A stretch of 64,000 nt of DNA from Helicobacter cetorum MIT 00-7128 (GTDB lineage Bacteria > Campylobacterota > Campylobacteria > Campylobacterales > Helicobacteraceae): positions 1,426,001 to 1,490,000 of the forward strand of contig NC_017737.1 of NCBI RefSeq assembly GCF_000259255.1. Reading direction: 5' to 3'. The notes below the pieces were generated by a model. That model was given only the letters and a program-made list of their open reading frames with translations, searched no databases and was not told the origin of the DNA. Positions 9,531 through 18,989 of this stretch are shown here, piece after piece. Each line of letters starts with the position of its first letter. The stretch's first letter is position 1. A program made the position numbers and the translations under genes.

Positions 9531-10310
9531 TTAATTTGAAAAAATCTTCAATAAAGTCGCCATAAAAGACAAGCTATAAACCCCTAAAAGCAAGATTTTA
9601 TGAGTTTGCTTGCTTAACATTCCCACAAGCTTAATCCCCACACTTACCCCAATAAGCGAACCAATGCCCACCATAATACCCACTAAAAAAACTTCATGAT
9701 TTATCACTTGATGATGAGCTAAAGATAAAGTCCCAGAAACAGAAGAAAATAATACAAAAAATAGCCCCAAAGCCACGCATTTTTTAGAATCATACCCTAA
9801 AAAGCGATGCATCAATGGCACCATAAGCATACCCCCTCCAATTCCTAGAGTAATCGCAAAAACTCCAGTAATAGCGCCAATAAGCACTAATTTCAGGTGT
9901 TGGTTTTTATGATTATTGATTTTAAAGGTTGTTTGAGCTTGCAATGAAGAATTTTCTTTTTTAAAGGCAAATTGCACGATAGAATACAGCACCAAAAACG
10001 CAAAAATAATCATTAAGATTTTAGAAGATACCATATTCAAAATCAATCCGCTAAAGCTCGCCCCTATTAACCCCCCTACTCCTACATATAAGCCCAAAGA
10101 AAAGTCTAAAGCCTTTTTTTTGAAATTCAAATACGAGCCAAAGAGAGAGGAAAACACCATTTGCAAGATAGAAACCCCAATCGCCTCTTCAAAGGTATGC
10201 CCCATTGTTAGCATAATCGGCACTACGACCATTCCCCCTCCAATACCAAAAACCCCTGATAACACCCCAGTAATAAGCCCAATAACAACATACAGCAAGT
10301 AAATATCCAT
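9531..10310 (-). CDS. TauE/SafE-family membrane permease, copy 2
   Basis: A 259-residue paralogue of the downstream permease, with the same two signature loops: GVFGIGGGMVVVP near residue 20 and ITLGIGGGMLMVP near 157, and the same YDSKKxVxLGLFFVxFxSxSG block after the second. About eight membrane helices, with a shorter central loop than copy 1. AAGGGG precedes the ATG by 6 bases. The 205-base gap to copy 1 is too long for a tight operon, so each may have its own promoter. Substrate unknown. Confidence 0.85.
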   Translation of the reverse strand: MDIYLLYVVIGLITGVLSGVFGIGGGMVVVPIMLTMGHTFEEAIGVSILQMVFSSLFGSYLNFKKKALDFSLGLYVGVGGLIGASFSGLILNMVSSKILMIIFAFLVLYSIVQFAFKKENSSLQAQTTFKINNHKNQHLKLVLIGAITGVFAITLGIGGGMLMVPLMHRFLGYDSKKCVALGLFFVLFSSVSGTLSLAHHQVINHEVFLVGIMVGIGSLIGVSVGIKLVGMLSKQTHKILLLGVYSLSFMATLLKIFSN

Positions 10311-10610
10311 AAAAAACCCCTTAAAATAAAAGACCTCTTATAACTATACTCTAAGTTTAATAGCTTTCAATGAAAATGTTTTGATTTTAAAAATAACTGA
10401 TTGAATAATTTAAACAAGCTATAAAAGCTATAAAATTACTTTTTTAAACTAATTAGACAAACTAAGGGTTTAAATAATCAAGTAATTTAGGGGGGTCTGT
10501 AATAAAAGCCAATATTTGCTTATTTTGTTTTTAAAATATATTATAAAAAGTAAAATATAAAGGGTTTTTATAAACCCCTCTATCTCCCCCTCCTTTTAAA
10601 AAAACTAGGA
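10311..10610. other. 300-base spacer between ppa and the TauE pair
   Basis: AT-rich, no reading frame worth listing. It contains the ppa stem-loop listed separately and a short G6 run at about 10490. The bases next to 10311 must carry the promoter of the copy 2 permease, but no clear -10 element stands out among the many A/T runs. Confidence 0.5.
10562..10577 (-). terminator. Terminator-like hairpin after ppa
   Basis: GGGTTT and AAACCC flank a four-base loop. Read on the minus strand it lies 33 bases past the ppa stop and is followed by CTTTATATTTTACTTTTT, a U-rich tail. The stem is only 6 bp, so the call is moderate. Confidence 0.5.
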
Positions 10611-11132
10611 TTATTTTTGATAGGCTTTGATAGCGCTCTCTAAAACTTTAATCGCACTTTCTTTATTCTCAAAGCCTTTGACCTTAACCCATTTGTTAGG
10701 CTCTAAGTCCTTGTAGGTCTCAAAAAAATGCTTGATTTTATCCAAAATGTGTTTAGAAACTCCATCAATATCTTTAATATTCGCATAAGTAGGGTCAATC
10801 TTATCTATAGGTAGAGCAAGCAATTTTTCGTCCATTCCGCTTTCATCTTCCATGTTCAACACCCCAATCAAGCGAGTCTTGACTACACTTCCAGCTTGAA
10901 AAGCCACATCGCTTAATACAAGCACATCTACCGGGTCGCCATCTGCTCCTAAAGTGTTAGGCACAAAGCCATAGTTTGCTGGATAGTTTTGCGCCCCATA
11001 AAGCACTCTATCTACCATTAAAACCCCACTATCTTTGTCTAGCTCATACTTGATATTAGAATGCTTGGATATTTCAATCACTACATGCAAGCTGTTAGCA
11101 TCATGACTTACTTCTAATTTGTCTAAATTCAT
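10611..11132 (-). CDS. ppa: Inorganic pyrophosphatase, family I
   Basis: Cytoplasmic enzyme that splits pyrophosphate to phosphate, pulling biosynthetic reactions forward. 173 residues, the usual length for the bacterial hexameric type. Signature DGDPVDVLVLS (the D-G-D-P-V-D metal-binding motif) at about residue 65, with YELDKDSG near the start and the KHFFETYKDLEPNKW block near the end. AGGAG 7 bases before the ATG. In H. pylori ppa (HP0620) adjoins the HP0619 glycosyltransferase; here 8 kb of extra DNA separates them. Confidence 0.97.
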   Translation of the reverse strand: MNLDKLEVSHDANSLHVVIEISKHSNIKYELDKDSGVLMVDRVLYGAQNYPANYGFVPNTLGADGDPVDVLVLSDVAFQAGSVVKTRLIGVLNMEDESGMDEKLLALPIDKIDPTYANIKDIDGVSKHILDKIKHFFETYKDLEPNKWVKVKGFENKESAIKVLESAIKAYQK

Positions 11133-11241
11133 TTTAATCTCCTCAAAAATATGCCTTTTTAAATGGCATTAAATCAAGCTTGGATTTTATCATAAAATGC
11201 CCCTTTAGGCTCACAACTCAAATAATAATCATACCCATTAA

Positions 11242-14200
11242 TTAAAAATTCACCACATAGTTAAAATACAAATTAACATTATCTCTATAGATAATAGTCT
11301 CTTTATAATCTTTTAGATTACTTGTAAAATAATCATTAGTAATTAAAGGAATCTTAAACCCTAATTCAATCCCACTATGCTTAGAGAAATTACTTCTAAA
11401 GCCTATAACTAGAGGAAGTTGAAAGACACTAGTATTTATATGTGCTTTTCCCCCTAAAGCTTTAATATCTTTTGCATAATCATTTAATAGAGCATAGTTT
11501 GAATTATCCCAAGTAGAACCTAGCAATTCTATTCCTAATAGAATACCTGTAGTATAGAGACTATTCTTACTCTCATAGAAGTTATATAAGAAATCAAAAC
11601 CTGCTCCATAAGTATGGTGATTAGTTTTTATTAGATTATTGTTGTTATTGTTGTTATTGCTATTGTTAGAATACATATAAGAGTAAGTAGCATAACCTCT
11701 AATACCAAAATGCTTTTTCTTACCAAAGAAGTATTTATAACCTATTTGGATATCTAGTCCATAAGCTGAGCTATTAGTTCTTTGGGTTTGAGTAGTAGGC
11801 TGTGTATAGGTAATAGAGCTTGTGGCTACTTGGGAGATATTAGTTTGTGCTTGATGAACTACTTTACTAGCGTTTTGAATAACACTAAGAGTATTAGCTA
11901 ATAGCTTTAAGTTCTCTTTATTGTCATTGCCATTAGACACACTACTATCTATAGAATTTTGTATTTGTGTAGCTAATGTGTTTAAAACCTCATTAGCATT
12001 AGACATTTGGTTGTTTAAAGAAGTAAGGCTTACTTTAGAGTTGTTGTTTAATGTATCACTAACTTGTTTAATAAGACTAAAGGCATTATTCAAGTCTTTA
12101 GTAATCTCCTTGTAAGCTTTTGTATTCTCATATGAATTAAGCATAGGGTTTTGATTTGTTTCTAATGCTGTTTTTAACTCACTAAGGTTATTTTGTAATT
12201 GCAAGAGAGAAGTGGTGGTTTGATTTATTTTAAAGGAATTTGGAGCTAGAGTGATAGGTGTTCCATTGATAGCTATTTTAGTTGGGGTTGTTGGGTTAGG
12301 GTTAGAGCCACTATTGGGAATTGTGGTTGAGTGAGTGGTTTTAGGTTGTGGGGATTGGTTGTTATGTGGGGTTGGAATGCTTGGTGTTGAGTGAGTGGCT
12401 TGTTGGTGAGGGTTATTTGCTATATGCGGATTATTGTTATTTGTTTCCTTGTTGGAGCTATCGCTATGATGAGCTATAACCTTATTATGCTTATTATGAT
12501 TTTCTTGATTACCATTACCACTTATTACATGTGGATTATTAGTGTTTTGATTTTGCTTTGCTTGTGCTATCTTTACATCATTTTGTAGTGTGGTTTGTTC
12601 ATTAGCAAATGCTTGTTCGGCATTAGCTAGAGAGCTTTCATCGCCTGCAATCTTATTGTGGTATGTATCAAAGTTGCTTGTACCTATTGCTTGTTGCTCG
12701 TTACTTAAGTCTTGTTGTAAGGCTTGTTGAGCTTTAGTAATGTTTTGAGAGTCTGTGTTAAGTTGTTTTAAATCTTTGGCAACACTAGAGCTATTTTGGG
12801 CAATACTCTCATCGTTAGCTTGTGCTGTAGTGTTAGCTTGTGTATCAGTGTTTGCTGTGTTTAAGTCTTGTTGAGCGCTAGAATTATCTTTGTTGTAAGT
12901 TTGAGTGTTGGCTTGTTTAAGGGCTTGTTCTTTTTCTTTAGCCTTTTGTTCCTCTTGTGCTATCTTTACATCATTTTGTAGTGTGGTTTGTTCATTAGTA
13001 AATGCTTGTTCAGCATTGGCTAGATTTTGTTCATCGCTTGCAATATTATTGTGGTATGTATCAAAGTTGCTTGTACCTATTGCTTGTTGCTCGTTACTTA
13101 AGTCTTGTTGTAGGGTGTTTTGAGCACTAGCTACTGCTTTAGCGTCTTTGGCTAGTTGTGTTAAATCATTACCTACTGTTGTAGGGTTAGAGGTAGCAAG
13201 AGTTTTATCACTAGCTTGTGCTGTAGTGTTGGCTTGTGTATCAGTGTTTGCTGTATTTAAGTCTTTTTGAGCGCTAGAGTAGTCTTGGTTATAAGTTTCA
13301 GTGTTGGCTTGCTTGGGGCTAAGTTTAGTGATTTTTTCAACACTAACACTAATGGAGTTATTAGTAAAAGTTTCTTGCAAGGTAATGTCTTTACCATTAA
13401 CATTATCATAAGTTACATCATAGGTTTCATCAATAGAATTAGCTTGAGCTAGTGTAGCGTTGTTATTAAGAGTGTTAGAGACAATCTTATCTAAACTGCC
13501 TTTAATGCCATCAATTTCTATAAGCTTGTATAAATCACTTAGGTTGCCATAATTAATAGTCCCGCTTGTATCAATAATGCTATAAATGTTATTTATATCC
13601 AAAGAATAGTTTAGATTTAAAGCACTATTGCTAGCAAAGTCAATATTATCGCCATTAGAGTTATGCCCTCCATAATTATCAAAAGGTGAATTGCTAGAAT
13701 TTAGAGTATCAATGCCTTGAAAGGTTATAGTGCCATTATTAAAACTAAAGTTTCCACTACCACTCAAGGTGGCACTATCGAATATAACATTGCCACTAAA
13801 AGTTGAACTACCACCATTAAATGTAACCCCATTAGTAAAAGTATTATTACCATTGAAAGTTAGGGTGTTTTTGCAAGGAATAGTGTTACCACTAGAGTTG
13901 TAGCAATTATTACCGCTACTAGCATTATTAAAAGTAACATTATTAAAAGTGTTTTGACTCTTTGAAGTGCCAAAGGTAATGCTGTTGTTGTGATAACCAT
14001 TCTGTTTGCCATTATTAAAGGTAACATTATCAAATTGGTTATTAGCACCCTTGAAAGTTAGAGTGGAGCCATTATAAGTATTGATGGCATTTTGTATAAC
14101 ATTATTAAATGTTACATTGCCATTAAAAGTAGAACTACCACCATTAAAAGTAACGCCATTAGTGAAAGTGTTAGTGCCATTGAAAGTAGAACTACCACCA

Positions 14201-16758
14201 TTAAAAGTAACGCCATTAGTGAAAGTGTTAGTGCCATTGAAAGTTAGGGTGGTGCAAGGAATATAGTTGCCATTATCGTCTTGGCAATTATTTCCACCAG
14301 CATTATTAAAAGTAACATCATTGAAAGTATTATGACTATTACCATTTGAAGTACCAAAGGTGATACTGTTGTTATAACCATTTTGCTGACCATTATTAAA
14401 GGCAACATTATTAAATTGGTTGTTATTGCCACTGAAAGTTAGAGTAGAGCCACCATAATTATTGATAGTGTTTTTGGCAGAGCCATTGAAAGTGATTGAA
14501 CTATTAAAAATTGAACTACTATCATTAAATGTAACGCCATTAGTAAAAGTGTTAGCACCATTAAAAGTTAGAGTATTATTACTATAAAAATTATTAAATG
14601 TAACACCATTAGTGAAAGTGTTATTACCATTGAAAGTTAGGGTGTTGTTGCAAGCAATACTAACACCACTAGAATTTTGGCAACTATAAGCATTACTATT
14701 AAAAGTAACATCATTGAAGGTATTTTGACTATTTGAAATACCAAAGGTAATGCTGTTATTAGAGCTACCATTTTGCTGACCATTATTAAAGGTAGTATTC
14801 TTAAATTGGTTAGCTCCCCTAAAAATTATGGTAGAACCATTAGAATTATCAATGGTAATTCCATTAAGAGTAACATTGGTGTCAAAAATACCTCTACCGC
14901 CATTAAAGGTTGCACTACCATTACTAAAACTAACCCCATCAGTAAAAGTGTTAGTACCATTGAAAGTTAGGGTATTGTTGCAAGTAATAGTGCCTCCATC
15001 AAAGTCTTGACAATTATTACTATTAGCATTGTTAAAAATAACATCATTAAAAGTATTTTGACCCTTTGAAGCGCCAAAGGTAATACTGTTATTAGAGCTA
15101 CCATTTTGTTTTCCATTGTAAAAAGTAGTGTTCTTAAATTGGTTGTTGGCTCCATTGAAAGTTAGAGCAGAGCCACCATAGTTATTGATAGTGTTTTGTT
15201 TAGAACCATTAAAAGTGATTGAATTATTAAAAGTAGAACGACCACCATTAAAAGTAACTCCATTAGTGAAAGTGTTAGTGCCATTGAAAGTTAGGGTGGT
15301 GCAAGGAATATAGTTGCCATTATCGTCATAGCACGTATCACCACTACTAGCATTATTAAAAATAACATCATTAAAAGTGTTATTATCATTGAAAGTTAGG
15401 GTTGTGCCTAGGGTTGTGCAAGGAATATTGCCACTATCGTCTTGGCAATTATTACCACTACTAGCATTATTAAAAATAACATCATTAAAAGTGTTATTAC
15501 CATTGAAAGTTAGGGTGGCGCAAGGAATATAGTTGCCATTATCGTCTTGGCAATTATTACCACTACTAGCATTATTAAAAATAACATCATTAAAAGTATT
15601 TTGACTATTTGAAATACCAAAGGTAATGCTGTTACCAGAATAACCATAATAACCATTTTGCTGACTATTATTAAAAGTAGTATTGTTAAATTGATTGTTG
15701 GCACCTTTGAAAGTTAGATTAGAGCGACCATAGTTATTGATAGTGTTTTTGGCAGAGCCATTAAAGATTGCATTGCCATTGAAAGTAGAACTACCACCAT
15801 TAAATGTAACGCCATTAGTGAAAGTGTTGGTTCCATTAAATGTATTGATACCGCTATTAAATGTAACTCCATTAGTGAAAGTGTTATTACCATTGAAAGT
15901 TAGAGTTCTATAATAATTATTATTATTAAAAGTAACATCATTAAAAGCATTTTGACTATTTGAAGTGCCAAAGGTAATTCTGTTGCTGTCATAATTTGTT
16001 TGTTTGCCATTGTTAAAAATAGAATTATTAAATTGATTGTTAGCACCATTGAAAGTTAGGCTAGAACCACCATAGTTATTGATAGTATTTTTTGCAGAGC
16101 CATTGAAAGTGATTGAGTTATTAAAAGTTGAACTACCGCCATTAAATATGACACCATTAGCGAAAGTGTTGGTGCCATTAAACACATTGCTACCACCATT
16201 AAATGCAACTCCATTAGTGAAAATATTAGTTCCATTGAAAGTTAGGGTGTCGTTACAAGCAATAGCGTTACCATAAGAAATTTGGCAATTATTGCCATTA
16301 GCATTGTTAAAAGTAACATCATTAAAAGTATTTTTACTATTTGAAACGCCAAAGGTAATGCTGTTGTTGTAGCTACCATTTTGCTGACCATTATTAAAGG
16401 TAGTATTCTTAAATTGGTTATTAATCCCATTAAAAACTAGTGTAGAACTATGATTGCCATTGTAGTTATCAATAGTCCCATTATACAAATTAACCGAGTT
16501 GCTAAAAGTTTTACCAGCATAATTAACGCTTTGTCCTTTAAGATTATCAAGGGGAACGCTAGTAGCAAACTGATTGTTACTATCAAACATTAAAAAAGAT
16601 TTTGGTTTAAGCAAGATAGATTTTGTATTTTTACTTGCTTTATCACAAAAGATTGTGGAGCAATCTTTTGCCAACACTTCCTTTCCACCTAAAAACACGC
16701 TTAAGACTAATGAGGCTTTTAAGAATTTCTTATTAAATATCATTGCTTGAACTTTCAT
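11242..16758 (-). CDS. Giant repeat-rich surface protein with Hop-type C-terminal barrel
   Basis: 1838 residues from the ATG at 16758, chosen over a TTG at 16800 because AAGGAA lies upstream and it opens a signal peptide (KKFLKASLVLSVFLGG, cut near LAKDC). Order: short Cys-containing N-terminus; about 930 residues of N/G/T/F-rich repeats with strand-turn phrases such as LTFNGTNTFTNGVTFNGG, probably a beta-solenoid passenger; a helical part of two near-identical 131-residue units; a His/Asn/Pro/Thr-rich linker; a second helical part; and about 180 residues ending in an aromatic-F barrel (GIRGYATYSY, GAGFDFLYNF, HSGIELGFKIPL, final VVNF) typical of Hop outer-membrane proteins, not of classical autotransporters. 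Likely an adhesin or VacA-like surface protein; host target unknown. An N8-type Asn run near 11645 may vary in length. Confidence 0.8.
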   Translation of the reverse strand: MKVQAMIFNKKFLKASLVLSVFLGGKEVLAKDCSTIFCDKASKNTKSILLKPKSFLMFDSNNQFATSVPLDNLKGQSVNYAGKTFSNSVNLYNGTIDNYNGNHSSTLVFNGINNQFKNTTFNNGQQNGSYNNSITFGVSNSKNTFNDVTFNNANGNNCQISYGNAIACNDTLTFNGTNIFTNGVAFNGGSNVFNGTNTFANGVIFNGGSSTFNNSITFNGSAKNTINNYGGSSLTFNGANNQFNNSIFNNGKQTNYDSNRITFGTSNSQNAFNDVTFNNNNYYRTLTFNGNNTFTNGVTFNSGINTFNGTNTFTNGVTFNGGSSTFNGNAIFNGSAKNTINNYGRSNLTFKGANNQFNNTTFNNSQQNGYYGYSGNSITFGISNSQNTFNDVIFNNASSGNNCQDDNGNYIPCATLTFNGNNTFNDVIFNNASSGNNCQDDSGNIPCTTLGTTLTFNDNNTFNDVIFNNASSGDTCYDDNGNYIPCTTLTFNGTNTFTNGVTFNGGRSTFNNSITFNGSKQNTINNYGGSALTFNGANNQFKNTTFYNGKQNGSSNNSITFGASKGQNTFNDVIFNNANSNNCQDFDGGTITCNNTLTFNGTNTFTDGVSFSNGSATFNGGRGIFDTNVTLNGITIDNSNGSTIIFRGANQFKNTTFNNGQQNGSSNNSITFGISNSQNTFNDVTFNSNAYSCQNSSGVSIACNNTLTFNGNNTFTNGVTFNNFYSNNTLTFNGANTFTNGVTFNDSSSIFNSSITFNGSAKNTINNYGGSTLTFSGNNNQFNNVAFNNGQQNGYNNSITFGTSNGNSHNTFNDVTFNNAGGNNCQDDNGNYIPCTTLTFNGTNTFTNGVTFNGGSSTFNGTNTFTNGVTFNGGSSTFNGNVTFNNVIQNAINTYNGSTLTFKGANNQFDNVTFNNGKQNGYHNNSITFGTSKSQNTFNNVTFNNASSGNNCYNSSGNTIPCKNTLTFNGNNTFTNGVTFNGGSSTFSGNVIFDSATLSGSGNFSFNNGTITFQGIDTLNSSNSPFDNYGGHNSNGDNIDFASNSALNLNYSLDINNIYSIIDTSGTINYGNLSDLYKLIEIDGIKGSLDKIVSNTLNNNATLAQANSIDETYDVTYDNVNGKDITLQETFTNNSISVSVEKITKLSPKQANTETYNQDYSSAQKDLNTANTDTQANTTAQASDKTLATSNPTTVGNDLTQLAKDAKAVASAQNTLQQDLSNEQQAIGTSNFDTYHNNIASDEQNLANAEQAFTNEQTTLQNDVKIAQEEQKAKEKEQALKQANTQTYNKDNSSAQQDLNTANTDTQANTTAQANDESIAQNSSSVAKDLKQLNTDSQNITKAQQALQQDLSNEQQAIGTSNFDTYHNKIAGDESSLANAEQAFANEQTTLQNDVKIAQAKQNQNTNNPHVISGNGNQENHNKHNKVIAHHSDSSNKETNNNNPHIANNPHQQATHSTPSIPTPHNNQSPQPKTTHSTTIPNSGSNPNPTTPTKIAINGTPITLAPNSFKINQTTTSLLQLQNNLSELKTALETNQNPMLNSYENTKAYKEITKDLNNAFSLIKQVSDTLNNNSKVSLTSLNNQMSNANEVLNTLATQIQNSIDSSVSNGNDNKENLKLLANTLSVIQNASKVVHQAQTNISQVATSSITYTQPTTQTQRTNSSAYGLDIQIGYKYFFGKKKHFGIRGYATYSYMYSNNSNNNNNNNNLIKTNHHTYGAGFDFLYNFYESKNSLYTTGILLGIELLGSTWDNSNYALLNDYAKDIKALGGKAHINTSVFQLPLVIGFRSNFSKHSGIELGFKIPLITNDYFTSNLKDYKETIIYRDNVNLYFNYVVNF
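12561..13346 (-). repeat. Two direct copies of a 393-base unit
   Basis: The block at 12561-12953 is repeated at 12954-13346 with a period of exactly 393 bases (131 codons), so the frame is kept. Long stretches are identical, for example the segments encoding NEQQAIGTSNFDTYHN and EQTTLQNDVKIAQ. Recombination between copies would lose or gain one helical unit of the surface protein. Confidence 0.85.
13690..16480 (-). repeat. Imperfect in-frame repeat field of the surface protein
   Basis: About 2.8 kb of degenerate repeats encoding the passenger. Three sub-units recur in a loose order: NNSITFGxSxxxNTFNDVTFNN, LTFNGxNTFTNGVTFNGG and STFNGxxxFNGSAKNTINNYGGS, the second often after a Cys-containing insert (NNCQDDNGNYIPC). 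Almost all changes are substitutions or whole-codon, showing that the frame is maintained. Confidence 0.85.
14131..14244 (-). repeat. Perfect tandem duplication of 57 bases
   Basis: The 57-base unit at 14131-14187 is followed at once by an identical copy at 14188-14244; each codes for 19 residues of the passenger. A perfect copy inside a field of diverged copies points to recent slippage or recombination. Confidence 0.9.
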
Positions 16759-17293
16759 TTTTATAATATTCCTTTTTCTTTTATTTAGAAATTTAATCAA
16801 TGGCTTTTATTTAAAAAAAGCCTCTAGTTATATATGACTACTAAGCCTAAAAAACAAAATTGATAAAAACTATTTTTTATTTATGTGTATGTGTGTGGAT
16901 AATATTTTGTGCGTTTAGCACAAAAAGAAGTTATATAAGTCTATGTAGGTAATTGGAATAAATAGAGTGTTAGTTTCTTCTTAAGAGAGAGAGAGAGAGA
17001 CGGAATTTTTGAGATTAATAATCATTTCTTGTTTTACCTTGCATTCATTTTGTTGCACACTATTGCCTTTTTTTGATTTTATAAAAGCTATTGTAACCAA
17101 AAAAACACTAATGCTAAAAAAGAAAATTAAAAAATAAAGCTCTATTTGTAAATCATGTTGATTGAAAAAAATTTTATATTCTAAAAACTTGAAAGATAAA
17201 AAAAATAGAGTTGGTGTAATTTTTTATAAAAAGAATCAATTCAATTTATAAGCCCCAATAAGAAAGCCTAAGCTCGCTTATTAAAGCCTTATT
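16759..17293. other. Upstream region of the surface protein gene
   Basis: 535 bases between the chemoreceptor stop and the surface protein start, both on the minus strand. It holds a small GGCTTTT/AAAAGCC stem-loop at 16802-16822, the AG run listed separately, and on the minus strand an open frame of about 90 codons from 17225 to about 16950 without a good start codon. That frame encodes one membrane span (LYFLIFFFSISVFLVTIAF) then a charged tail, and runs through the AG tract. It may be a decayed small gene or chance. Confidence 0.35.
16984..17000. repeat. AG dinucleotide tract (8.5 units)
   Basis: Seventeen bases of alternating A and G, about 225 bases upstream of the surface protein start. 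On the coding strand it is a CT run, the type of tract that switches several Helicobacter outer-membrane genes, but here it lies outside the chosen coding frame. Confidence 0.8.
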
Positions 17294-18970
17294 TTAGGAT
17301 TTAAATTGATTGATAGTGGCATCTAATTCATTAGTAGCATTACCAAGATTAGTAGCAACTTCTGTCATTGTAGCAGTCTCTTCTGAAGTTTTAATGTTGA
17401 TTTTTTCAATATCTACAATTTCTCTTGCAATTTCAGAGAGGTTATGCCCGGTTTCTACAAACGCATCAATAGTGATATTAGCATCTTGAACCACTACGCC
17501 TAAGTCTCTTCCCATTTGGTCAAATTGCTCTTGAACCCCTAAGCTTACTTCGCTTAATTCCTCCATTTTTTGCGAATTAAGATTCATTTGTGAGCTTACA
17601 TCACTAATTTCTTGCACAATTAAGCCTATAGTAGAGTTAATTTCACTTAAGGATTTTTGTGTTCTTTGAGCTAGGTTTCTCACTTCATCAGCCACTACTG
17701 CAAAGCCTCTTCCATGCTCACCTGCTCTTGCAGCCTCAATAGCGGCATTTAAGGCTAATAAATTGGTTTGGTCAGCAATATCATTGATAATATGCAAGAC
17801 TGATTTCACATCATCAGCATTCTTGCTTAATTGCTCTACTTTATTGGCTAACTCTTCTTCAGTATGAGCCGCATCGCTAATTTGTTGGAATAAATCCGTA
17901 ATAGAGGCATTAGTCCCATGAATAATGTTTTGAGTATTAGTGAGATTCTTTTGGCTATCTTTGGCTTTTTGCACCGAAGTATCCATGCGCTCATTAATGG
18001 CTTGAGTCTTTTCTTTAATCGCACTTATCATGACATTTCTTTCATTCATGCCTTCTGCTGTCGCACTAATATTGGTGCTTAGAACTTTTGCCATTTCCTT
18101 ATTAGAATCACTATTTTTCTTAATCACATTCACAAAGGATTGGATATTTTCTACAAAAGCATTGATTTGGATATTTGCTTTTCCAATCTCATCATTAGGA
18201 TTAATGATTTCAATGCGCTTGGTTAAGTCCTTATCTCCTTGACTAAATTCAGAAATATTTAGAGACATTTTAGATAGGCGTTTAATTATTGTATAAAACA
18301 CCACAAAAGCTGATAAAACAACTGCAATAATTACAATCCCTACAATCAACAAGGATACGCTTTCAGCGCTTTTCATAATATCTTTTTTTGCCATAAGCTC
18401 TAAAGCACCGGTTTGCTTTTCAATATCAGAAAAATAAGCCGTAACAACAATAATCATATCGCTTATGGGGTCATATTTACTATAAGCAATTTTAGGCTCT
18501 GGCACGCCACCCTCAGATTTAGGCATTTTATAGTAGGTATAGCCCCCACCTTTATTAGCCTCTTCTACATAGCCACGCACATAATAGACATTATCTTGGC
18601 TTTTTGCTTGCAAACCACTTTTACCCACAGTATCTGGGTTAACTGGGTCAAAAAGCACCACACCCTTTTTATCCACAGCTACCATATAAACCATGCCTTT
18701 GGCATTGTTGATTTGCTTATAATAATTAAGCGTAAGCTCTAAGGCCTTTTTCTTATCATAACTCGTATAATAGTTATTAATCGCATGCTCAATGAGCCAT
18801 TCAGTATAGGCGAGACTATTTTTCCTATTTTTGACATTTTGACTATCTACAAGCTCAATAAAATCTCTTGACAAATTATGTTGCTTGTAATTAGTAATGA
18901 AAATAACAAATGTTCCTAATAATGTCAAAGCTAAGAACACAATCCCAATAATCTTAATTCCTAAGCGCAC
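17294..18970 (-). CDS. Methyl-accepting chemotaxis protein with Cache sensor
   Basis: A 558-residue transmembrane chemoreceptor. Membrane helix 1 at about residues 7-27; a periplasmic sensor of about 170 residues resembling the single-Cache type ([34 protein letters not shown]); helix 2 at about 200-225; HAMP; and a cytoplasmic hairpin with the universal tip [19 protein letters not shown] near 393. It signals through CheA/CheW/CheV; cheV1 lies 4 kb away. The start is GTG with AAGGAAGG 6 bases upstream. There is no C-terminal CheR-docking pentapeptide. I could not match it confidently to TlpA, TlpB or TlpC of H. pylori; with the surface gene it separates ppa from the glycosyltransferase, so it is probably an inserted receptor. 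Confidence 0.88.
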   Translation of the reverse strand: MRLGIKIIGIVFLALTLLGTFVIFITNYKQHNLSRDFIELVDSQNVKNRKNSLAYTEWLIEHAINNYYTSYDKKKALELTLNYYKQINNAKGMVYMVAVDKKGVVLFDPVNPDTVGKSGLQAKSQDNVYYVRGYVEEANKGGGYTYYKMPKSEGGVPEPKIAYSKYDPISDMIIVVTAYFSDIEKQTGALELMAKKDIMKSAESVSLLIVGIVIIAVVLSAFVVFYTIIKRLSKMSLNISEFSQGDKDLTKRIEIINPNDEIGKANIQINAFVENIQSFVNVIKKNSDSNKEMAKVLSTNISATAEGMNERNVMISAIKEKTQAINERMDTSVQKAKDSQKNLTNTQNIIHGTNASITDLFQQISDAAHTEEELANKVEQLSKNADDVKSVLHIINDIADQTNLLALNAAIEAARAGEHGRGFAVVADEVRNLAQRTQKSLSEINSTIGLIVQEISDVSSQMNLNSQKMEELSEVSLGVQEQFDQMGRDLGVVVQDANITIDAFVETGHNLSEIAREIVDIEKINIKTSEETATMTEVATNLGNATNELDATINQFKS

Positions 18971-18989
18971 GCTTCCTTCCTTTTATCAA

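Noticed and set aside
13860-16430. Many 60-65 codon frames on both strands across the repeat field
   Set aside because: They repeat with the repeats and lack starts with ribosome sites; they are frame shadows of the surface protein.
13690-16480. Regular repeats that could be taken for a CRISPR array or other spaced repeat
   Set aside because: Repeats are imperfect, of several kinds, and keep one long reading frame through 1838 codons; there are no unique spacers of constant size and no cas genes.
11242-16758. Calling the giant gene a VacA paralogue
   Set aside because: The repeats recall VacA-like proteins, but the C-terminus is of the Hop type and no vacuolating-toxin N-terminal domain can be seen.
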